From contig JAEWWY010000331.1 in assembly GCA_023458835.1 (NCBI GenBank), positions 1-10,762 on the forward strand: a stretch of DNA of 10,762 nt. Reading direction: 5' to 3'. Source of the stretch: Bacillota bacterium. Lineage in GTDB: Bacteria > Bacillota > Clostridia > Christensenellales > Aristaeellaceae. A model generated the notes under the pieces. It saw only the letters and a list, made by a program, of their open reading frames with translations, made no database searches and was not told the origin of the DNA. The position numbers and the translations under genes are program-made. Every line of letters begins with the position of its first letter. The first letter of the stretch is position 1. This document shows positions 4,749 to 10,762 of this stretch, one piece after another.

Positions 4749-7394
4749 TTATCCCTCACCAAACTCCGGGTCCTTCGTTTCCATCATTTCCACGAACAAA
4801 TCGGTGAGCGCGGGGTCAAAATGCTTTCCTCTGTTTTGCCGGATGGCCTCAAGCGCTTCCTCCTTGCCGGCAGGCGCCCTGTTTTCCGCGCCGCTGCGCC
4901 TGCGCTCATAGCTTTCGGCCAGGGCGATGATCCGGGAAGCCTTGGGGATTTCCTCGCCTTTCAGGCCCTTGGGATAGCCGGTCCCGTCCCAGCGCTCCTG
5001 ATGCGCCAGCACGATCTGCGCCAGGTCCAGCATATCGTCAAAGGCGTTCAGAATCCTATAGCCCACCACGGGATGGCGCTTGATCTCATTCCATTCCTGG
5101 GCGGAGAGGGTATAGTGGTTTTCCAGCAGCTTGTTGTCCAGAACCACCTTGCCGATGTCATGCAGGAATCCTGCGTCCACCAGCGTCTTCACCTCGTTTT
5201 CCGGCATGTTCAGCCTTTTGCCAAACGTCTGGCAAAGCTGGCTCACGCGGATGGCATGCTCCTTTTCCCTGGGGCTGTTGTCGTGGAGCATTTGGACGAT
5301 GGTATGCAGCGTGCCCTTCATTACCTCGCTGTGCTCCGTTACCTTGTTCAGATACATCTCTTCCTCGGCCTTGTCCACTGCCTCCCGGATGTTCTCCTCC
5401 ATGCCCGTTTTGACGGCTGCGCCCATGGAGATGCTGCCCTTGACGGCCTTGATCCGTTCCTTGGAAAATTCCTCCTGGATCCGGGCAACGATCTGCCATG
5501 CTTCCGTGAGGCCGGTCTTGGGCAAAAGGATGGAAAACTCATCGCCACCCCAGCGGGCGATAATGTCATCGGCCCGGCACACCTTGCGCAATACGGAGGC
5601 CAGCCGCTTGAGGAGTATGTCCCCATACGTGTGGCCAAACATGTCGTTGGTAAGCTTCAGGTTGTTTATATCGCCGATGATGATGGAAACGGGCAGGTTC
5701 CGAAGCGTATCCAGCCTGCGCATCTCCTCCTCGAAAAAGCGGCGGTTATACAAGCCTGTCAGCGAATCATGAAAGCTCAGATACTCAATCTCCTGCTGCT
5801 GTTCCTTCTTTTCCGTCACGTTCCTGAACACAAGCACCACACCGATGGCCGTGCCTGATTCATCGATGATGGGGGCGGCGCTGTCCTCCAAATAATACCG
5901 CTTGCCGTCCTTGGAGGTTAAAATGGCATGATTCTCCATTTCCTGAACGGTCTGCGTCTTCAGCGCATCCTCAATGGGGTCCTTGATTTTCTTTCCGTCC
6001 TGCTCGTGGGACAGGGCGAATACTTCCTTATAGGGCATGCCGGCGGCGCTTTCCTGCGGCCAGCCGACCAGCTCCTGCGCAACAGGATTGAGCATTTCAA
6101 TCCTGCCATCCTTGTCCACCACCATGACGCCGTCGCCGATGGACAGCAGCGTCTGATGGTATTTGTTGCGCTCCAGGAAGAGCTTTTCCTGGGTCTCGCG
6201 CCTGACATAGGCATTCCATACTCCGCTCATCAGCAGAATGGTTTCATACACGTCGTCGTCATCGTATTCGCCGGGCTTGTTGGCCAGGCCGATGACTGCA
6301 ACGATCCGTTCATCCATCAGGACGGGCACCGACATAAACCTTTTCAGGGGGATATGGCCTGCCGGGTATCCCTTTTTCATGGAATCCGGCTTTTCATAAT
6401 CGTTGTCTACGATGGGCTTGCGCTGCCGGACCACCTCACCCCAGAGCCCCACTTCATTCAAATCATAGGAAAGAGGCTTTTCCTCCAGATCGCAGGCCTC
6501 CATGACGCCCCTTGTCCAGGAATGGAGGGTAAACAGCTTTGAATCTTCATCGTACAGGCAGATATAGCCAAACTGGCTCTCCGTCAGCTTCAAGGCTTTG
6601 TGCAGCACATAATCCAACTGCGCCTGCCTGCTTTCAAAGCTGCGGGAAAGCATATCCGCCAATATACTATGGCGGTACGACGCCTTTTCCTGCTTCCTTT
6701 CATTTTTGCGGGCTTGGGTGATATCGGTGACATAGGCGCCGACACCGGTCAGGCCATTGGGCAGCGGCACAGGGAATTTCAATGTCCGGTAGACTTTGCC
6801 GCTCCATTCCACTTCATCGATTACCACTTCGTTTTTATTCAGCGCTCTCAAATCGGTTTCCCTGCGCCGGTCTGCAAATGCCCCTTCTTCCGACAGGTCA
6901 AAATCCGTGAGGCCAATAATCTGCTCTTGCGTGCGGTGATAAAAGGCTTCTGTCGCCTTGTTTACAAAAACGTATTTCAGATTTTCATCCTTCAGATAGA
7001 TCAGGCTGTCATCCGCATCGATAAAGGTTTTTTGCAGCTTTTGGGTATGCTCAATGGCTTCCTTGTCGCCCCTCATCTTCCGCCGGCTCCTCAAAAGGGC
7101 GCTCAGCAGTATGGCAAGCGCCGTGATGATGAGGCCGCCCGCAATCAGGATGAAGGTCACCAGCCGGTCATAGTGCCGCGCCAGCAGCGCGGCGTCCGTA
7201 ATATCATAGGCGATGGCCGCCTTGTTTGCATATACGATATTGCCTGTAACAGGCTCGATAAGCGCAACGATTGCGCTGTTTTTGTCCGGCATGGCCTGTT
7301 CAGGAATCGTCAACGCTTCGCCGCCGGCACTGCCAGCGCCCATAAAAGGCAAAGCAAAGCAGAGAGCGACAAAAAGCACCCATACTCTTCTCAT
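4749..7394 (-). CDS. Membrane sensor with PAS–GAF–PAS–GGDEF–HD-GYP, altered HD-GYP site
   Basis: An 881-residue protein combining domains for making (GGDEF) and breaking (HD-GYP) c-di-GMP. The start at 7394 is preferred because GGGGGAG lies 6 bases upstream and a signal sequence follows (MRRVWVLFVALCFALPFMGA); an ATG at 7433 is in frame but has no such site. Order: signal segment (1-25), short outer region with a PAS-like scrap (about 40-68), transmembrane helix (78-100), PAS (~122-227), GAF_2-like (~245-400), PAS (~411-530), GGDEF (~536-690), HD-GYP (~695-870). RWGGDEF ends at 620 and an inhibitory-site motif RADD (607-610) lies five residues before GGDEF, so cyclase activity and product inhibition are likely. 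The HD-GYP domain keeps His713, His745-Asp746, Lys749, His774, His798 and DGTGYP (803-808). However, HHE reads HQE (Gln799), the late metal Asp is Glu827, the ExxxH glutamate is Arg709, and the usual DAMT…RPYR segment is replaced. Phosphodiesterase activity is therefore doubtful. It lies 42 bases after its paralogue, probably in one operon. Confidence 0.9.
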   Translation of the reverse strand: MRRVWVLFVALCFALPFMGAGSAGGEALTIPEQAMPDKNSAIVALIEPVTGNIVYANKAAIAYDITDAALLARHYDRLVTFILIAGGLIITALAILLSALLRSRRKMRGDKEAIEHTQKLQKTFIDADDSLIYLKDENLKYVFVNKATEAFYHRTQEQIIGLTDFDLSEEGAFADRRRETDLRALNKNEVVIDEVEWSGKVYRTLKFPVPLPNGLTGVGAYVTDITQARKNERKQEKASYRHSILADMLSRSFESRQAQLDYVLHKALKLTESQFGYICLYDEDSKLFTLHSWTRGVMEACDLEEKPLSYDLNEVGLWGEVVRQRKPIVDNDYEKPDSMKKGYPAGHIPLKRFMSVPVLMDERIVAVIGLANKPGEYDDDDVYETILLMSGVWNAYVRRETQEKLFLERNKYHQTLLSIGDGVMVVDKDGRIEMLNPVAQELVGWPQESAAGMPYKEVFALSHEQDGKKIKDPIEDALKTQTVQEMENHAILTSKDGKRYYLEDSAAPIIDESGTAIGVVLVFRNVTEKKEQQQEIEYLSFHDSLTGLYNRRFFEEEMRRLDTLRNLPVSIIIGDINNLKLTNDMFGHTYGDILLKRLASVLRKVCRADDIIARWGGDEFSILLPKTGLTEAWQIVARIQEEFSKERIKAVKGSISMGAAVKTGMEENIREAVDKAEEEMYLNKVTEHSEVMKGTLHTIVQMLHDNSPREKEHAIRVSQLCQTFGKRLNMPENEVKTLVDAGFLHDIGKVVLDNKLLENHYTLSAQEWNEIKRHPVVGYRILNAFDDMLDLAQIVLAHQERWDGTGYPKGLKGEEIPKASRIIALAESYERRRSGAENRAPAGKEEALEAIRQNRGKHFDPALTDLFVEMMETKDPEFGEG

Positions 7395-7436
7395 GAGAAT
7401 CTCCCCCGTGTACAGCATAGAACAAGCTGGCATGCC

Positions 7437-9458
7437 TCAGCGCATGCAATGGGCGAATATTTCCACGATAGCGGGATCAAATTGTGTTCCGGAATTGTTC
7501 ATGATTTCTTCCATGGCTTCCGCTTTGCTTCGCTTTTTGCGGTAAACGCGCTCCTCAGTCATGGCGTCATAGGCGTCCGCAACGGCAAGAATACGGGACA
7601 GCAGCGGAATCTCTTCCCCCATCAGTCCCTTGGGGTAGCCCATTCCATCCCAACGCTCATGATGCGTCAGAATGTACTCCGCTATGGATGACAGCTCCGG
7701 CAGGGAGATGGCGATCCGGTATCCGATTTCCGGATGCCTTTTCATAATGATCCACTCTTCTTCGCTAAGCTTGCCCGGCTTGTTCAGAATCCGGTCGTCG
7801 ATGCCAACCTTACCTATGTCATGCAGCATGGCAAATAGCTGCAGATCATCCAGGCTCTGTTGCGGAAGCGCAAGATGGCTTCCGATCATACGGGACAGCG
7901 CCACAAGCCGCTGGGCATGTTCCTCCGTCTCCTGGCTTCTTACATTCATGGTGGCCATGATCGAAGTCAGCATGGCGTTGTGGTAGCTCTTTTGCTCCAG
8001 TATTTTGTTTTTGTGCAGGTTTTCCTCCGCTTCTCTTTCTATTGAATCAATGCTCTCCTCAGGCGCGGCTTTTGTTCCGCATCCCAGGGAAAGGCTGATA
8101 TGCACAGAATCGTTCACACCGCGGAGATCGGCGCTTTCGCAGGCCTGCTTCATCTGCTGAACCAGGCGGTAGGATTCCTCCTGGTCCGTATGCGGGAGAA
8201 GAATGCCAAATTCGTCGCCTCCGGTCCTTGAAAGAATGTCGCCTTCCCGGCAGCAGCGCTGCAGTATTTTTGCGATCTGGGCGATCACCCGGTCACCCAG
8301 TTCATAGCCAAAGGCGTTGTTCAGCATGCGGATCCCGTTGATGTCCGCAATGATGATGGATAGCGGATAGCAGCCTTCCGCATCCAGGCGGTGTTTGGCT
8401 TCCTCAAAATATTTTCTGGAATAAGCCCCCGTCAGGAAATCGTGATTGTTCATATGCTGGATTTGAGCCAACTGACGCTTGGACTCCGTGATATCAATGA
8501 CGATCCCTTCCAGGGCCTCCACATCGCCCTGGGCGTTATAGATGCCCTGTCCCATTTCCAGCACCCATTTGTACTCGCCGGCAGCCGTGATGATTTCGTA
8601 TTCGTGCCGGAAGGGAAGCCTCAGGGCCAGTATACGGTCCCACTCTTTCCGAAGCTGTTCCCGGTAATCCGGGTGGATCAGGTCATTGAAGGAAAGATCT
8701 CTGTTACCCAGCAGGCTGCCGGGCAGATACCCCGTTAACGCAAAGCAGCCTTCGGAGACGAACTGCATCGTCCAATCGGGATCGTCCAGGCAGCGGTAGG
8801 CCATGCCCGGCAGATGGGAAAGAAGCACAGATTTGCTCCTCTCGCTTTCCCGAAGCGCCTCCTGCGCCTGCTTGCGCGCCATGATATCATGCAGGATGCA
8901 TAGATGCGTTTGCGCCTGGACATCGCTCATATCCAGGCGCGCCACCACGCTCTGCACCCAGATGACGGAGCCATCCGGCCTGATGAACCGCTTTTCCATG
9001 GTATAGCCGTCGGTTTCACCGGCTTTGAACTGATCGAAAAGCGCCAGCTCCTCCTGGAGATCGTCCGCATGGGTGATGTCCGCCCAGCTCAAGCCGGCCA
9101 GCTCGCTTTCCGGCCGGTCAAGAATCTTCTGGAACATGGCGTTCACGCCGGACAGGGTATGGTAATCCCTTACAATGGCTACGCCGAAGGGAGCCTGCTC
9201 AAACACGGCCCGGAACATCGCTTCGCTGTCGTTGAGCTTGTGGATCAGCAGTTCCCGCTCCCGGCTCCTTCTGTGCATCGCATACAGCATGGCCAGCAGC
9301 AAAAGTGTAAGCCCGATCATCACGACGGTGTGTATTTGGGATGCACTGGTAAACGCAATATAAACGGCGCCGCACAAAAAGAGCGCGAGCACGAACAAAA
9401 TCACAAGACCTTGGCGAAAGGACTGTCGTACCCCGGCAGATTTCTCCGCTGGCACCAT
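7437..9458 (-). CDS. Membrane sensor with PAS–PAS–GGDEF–HD-GYP, all motifs intact
   Basis: A 673-residue bifunctional c-di-GMP enzyme. The ATG at 9458 follows a GGGGGG ribosome binding site at 9470-9475. Two transmembrane helices (about 17-38 and 43-62) with almost no outer loop anchor it; then PAS (~76-195), PAS_3-like (~208-325), GGDEF (~330-490) and HD-GYP (~498-670) lie in the cytoplasm. RTGGDEF spans 411-417, and the inhibitory-site REGD (404-407) sits five residues before GGDEF. The FGH motif of the cyclase reads FGY (383-385), a mild departure. The HD-GYP site looks complete: Glu510 and His514, His546-Asp547, Lys550, His575, His599-His600-Glu601, DGMGYP (604-609), Asp628, and DAMTEERVYR (631-640). 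It should therefore be able to hydrolyse c-di-GMP, and could bind three metals given Glu510. The signals sensed by the PAS domains cannot be told. It is first of a probable two-gene operon with the next PAS–GAF–PAS paralogue. Confidence 0.92.
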   Translation of the reverse strand: MVPAEKSAGVRQSFRQGLVILFVLALFLCGAVYIAFTSASQIHTVVMIGLTLLLLAMLYAMHRRSRERELLIHKLNDSEAMFRAVFEQAPFGVAIVRDYHTLSGVNAMFQKILDRPESELAGLSWADITHADDLQEELALFDQFKAGETDGYTMEKRFIRPDGSVIWVQSVVARLDMSDVQAQTHLCILHDIMARKQAQEALRESERSKSVLLSHLPGMAYRCLDDPDWTMQFVSEGCFALTGYLPGSLLGNRDLSFNDLIHPDYREQLRKEWDRILALRLPFRHEYEIITAAGEYKWVLEMGQGIYNAQGDVEALEGIVIDITESKRQLAQIQHMNNHDFLTGAYSRKYFEEAKHRLDAEGCYPLSIIIADINGIRMLNNAFGYELGDRVIAQIAKILQRCCREGDILSRTGGDEFGILLPHTDQEESYRLVQQMKQACESADLRGVNDSVHISLSLGCGTKAAPEESIDSIEREAEENLHKNKILEQKSYHNAMLTSIMATMNVRSQETEEHAQRLVALSRMIGSHLALPQQSLDDLQLFAMLHDIGKVGIDDRILNKPGKLSEEEWIIMKRHPEIGYRIAISLPELSSIAEYILTHHERWDGMGYPKGLMGEEIPLLSRILAVADAYDAMTEERVYRKKRSKAEAMEEIMNNSGTQFDPAIVEIFAHCMR

Positions 9459-9535
9459 TGTGGCTCATTCCCCCCAGGAACAAGTGAGAAGCATACCTCA
9501 GCCGTTCCGCAAATGGTTATTCCTATATATTCCCC

Positions 9536-9564
9536 ATTATAATGCAGTTTCCTTCATATTTTCA
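9536..9564 (-). promoter_or_regulatory. Candidate promoter for the GGDEF/HD-GYP gene pair
   Basis: On the minus strand a perfect TATAAT lies at 9541-9536. The hexamer 17 bases upstream (9564-9559, TGAAAA) matches the -35 consensus poorly. The area is AT-rich compared with its surroundings and sits 78 bases before the start codon at 9458. No terminator is visible between the 9593 stop codon of the upstream gene and this site, so read-through from that gene is also possible. No c-di-GMP (GEMM) riboswitch core is recognisable in the short leader. Confidence 0.4.
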
Positions 9565-9592
9565 TGTATTTCCCCTTTTCCCGGCAGAACCT

Positions 9593-10762
9593 TTATTCCC
9601 TCAGCCCGGGGGCGGCAAGGGTGATTGCCTCGTTCAGCCTGGCGGTAAGCAGCGCCTGGCCGTTTGCCGTCAGCGTATAGCTTTTTTCAAGGGCAAGGCC
9701 GGGGGCACTGAGCAGCAATGCCTGGAAGGCCTGCTCAGGGGCGCAGGCAAGAACGGTGCTCCCGTCCTCCGCCGTCAATACAACCTGGGACCCCGCTTGG
9801 GCAGGGGCTGAAAGGGAAACCATCAGGGAAGGCTGGCTGGAATCGGGGCTGGGCGCCTCTACCGTGCCCGAGCCGCCTGCGGCGATGAGGACGCCGCCTG
9901 AAACAAGGAAGGAATCCGCGAAATTCACGGTGCTCTTGCTGCCGGCGGAACTCAAAATGGTGAGCTCGCCGCCTTCCAAAGCGACGCTCCCGCTGGAATC
10001 GATTCCGTCTCCCATGGCTTTGATGAAAACGCTGCCGCCTGTGATGCGCACGAAGGGGCTCTCTTGGCCGCTGCCTCCGTCGCTGTCCGCACTGAAACCG
10101 TCATCCAGGGCGTTCACGTTCACCGCTCCGCCTAAGATGGAAATGCCGGCGGCGTCAATGCCTTCATAGCAGGTTAAAACGACCAGCTCGCCTCCGCTGA
10201 TGGTGACCTGCCCGTCGGCGCCAAGGCCGTCATCCTTGGTGGCGATTTCAAAAATGCCGTCCTGGATCGTGATCCTGCCATCGGCGCTGATGGCATCGTC
10301 GGCGCAATAAAGCGCAAACCTGCCGCCGGATATGTCCAAATCGGCCCCTGCCTTCAGCCCCTTGCCCGGCGCGTCGGAGGAGGAGCTGTCAGGCTGCCAG
10401 TCCTCAGGCTTCAGCGCTCCCTGCGCTTTTGTAACGCCGCCGGTATACAGCGTATAGTCGCCGCCGGATATGGTGAGGCCGGATTCCGCCTGGATGCCAT
10501 CCTTTGCGCTGGTCAGGCGGTATGTGCCCCCTGTGAGGGTGATCCGGCCTTTTTCGGAATCTTCGCCGTTATTGGATTGCAGCGCGTCGCCTTTGGAAAC
10601 AACAGTCATCTCTCCGCCGGAAATCTGAAGCGAATCCCGGCCGCGGATGCCCACATCGGCCGCCGTTACCGATAGGATGCCGTTTTCGATCAAAAGGTCA
10701 TCCTTGGATACGATGCCGTGCTTGAACCGGGCGGTTACCAAAAGGGAGCCGCGGCCGTTGAC
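9593..10762 (-). CDS. Carbohydrate-binding domain protein, Cthe_2159-like beta-helix (5' end outside window)
   Basis: The frame stays open to the window edge, so the N-terminus is missing; 389 residues are visible. They are made of repeated coils of about 20-30 residues such as DGIQAESGLTISGG, DDGLGADGQVTISGGELVVL and GDGIDSSGSVALEGGELTIL, which is the pattern of right-handed parallel beta-helix proteins of the Cthe_2159 family (formerly DUF4353). The namesake from Clostridium thermocellum binds cellulose and polygalacturonate. The last ~80 residues (SLMVSLSAPAQAGSQVVLTA onward) form a separate beta-rich tail like that seen in relatives. Such proteins normally have a signal peptide or lipobox, which would lie outside this window, so export is expected but not seen. 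The asparagine-, serine- and acid-rich loops could bind calcium, which is inference. It ends 51 bases before the candidate promoter of the c-di-GMP genes, on the same strand. Confidence 0.87.
   Translation of the reverse strand, partial: VNGRGSLLVTARFKHGIVSKDDLLIENGILSVTAADVGIRGRDSLQISGGEMTVVSKGDALQSNNGEDSEKGRITLTGGTYRLTSAKDGIQAESGLTISGGDYTLYTGGVTKAQGALKPEDWQPDSSSSDAPGKGLKAGADLDISGGRFALYCADDAISADGRITIQDGIFEIATKDDGLGADGQVTISGGELVVLTCYEGIDAAGISILGGAVNVNALDDGFSADSDGGSGQESPFVRITGGSVFIKAMGDGIDSSGSVALEGGELTILSSAGSKSTVNFADSFLVSGGVLIAAGGSGTVEAPSPDSSQPSLMVSLSAPAQAGSQVVLTAEDGSTVLACAPEQAFQALLLSAPGLALEKSYTLTANGQALLTARLNEAITLAAPGLRE

Noticed and set aside
7392..7433. Start of the downstream sensor at 7433, adding 13 residues
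   Set aside because: It begins only three bases after the preceding stop codon and lacks a well-placed strong ribosome binding site, while 7394 has GGGGGAG at good spacing and gives a clean signal sequence.
4710..7691. Long plus-strand open frames (about 380, 200 and 360 residues) opposite the c-di-GMP genes
   Set aside because: They lie wholly antisense to well-supported genes, have no recognisable domains or ribosome binding sites, and reflect GC-rich codon use on the other strand.
9459..9592. Possible c-di-GMP riboswitch before the GGDEF/HD-GYP genes
   Set aside because: The leader after the candidate promoter is only about 70 bases and I see no GEMM core motifs or matching stems.

Overview
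The window looks like a chromosomal segment of a fairly GC-rich Clostridia member (Bacillota). This is judged from the gene order map–KOW protein–infA–rpmJ–rpsM–rpsK–rpsD–rpoA–rplQ, the strong GGAGG-type ribosome binding sites, the zinc-free form of S4, and a neighbouring protein of the Cthe_2159 carbohydrate-binding type. Species cannot be named from the sequence alone.

Bases 1-4603 (+ strand) are the distal spc and alpha ribosomal operons: the C-terminal part of methionine aminopeptidase, a small KOW-domain protein, IF-1, L36, S13, S11, S4, RNA polymerase alpha and L17. The first genes are tightly coupled: KOW starts at a GTG inside the map stop region, and infA starts at a TTG inside the KOW gene. 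The block is broken once, between rpmJ and rpsM, by about 525 non-coding bases. That gap holds a nested set of repeats: two diverged inverted copies of a three-hairpin element flank a central element that has its own inverted ends, and a 37-bp tandem duplication follows. After it come several hairpins and a possible promoter ahead of rpsM. This is the least ordinary part of the window.

Bases 4604-4748 separate convergent transcription units. They hold one strong terminator facing the ribosomal operon, one facing the minus-strand genes, and a hairpin between them.

Bases 4749-9458 (- strand) encode two adjacent membrane-anchored c-di-GMP enzymes, each combining sensor domains (PAS, or PAS and GAF) with GGDEF and HD-GYP domains. 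The upstream protein keeps every expected HD-GYP metal ligand. The downstream one has lost or changed several of them and has what looks like a collapsed N-terminal PAS domain. A candidate promoter lies just upstream of the pair.

Bases 9593-10762 (- strand) hold the C-terminal part of a beta-helical, probably extracellular, carbohydrate-binding protein that runs off the window. A link between c-di-GMP turnover and this surface protein is plausible from position only. I found no RNA genes, CRISPR array, transposase or phage gene. Apart from the repeat island and the altered HD-GYP protein, nothing suggests an undescribed system.
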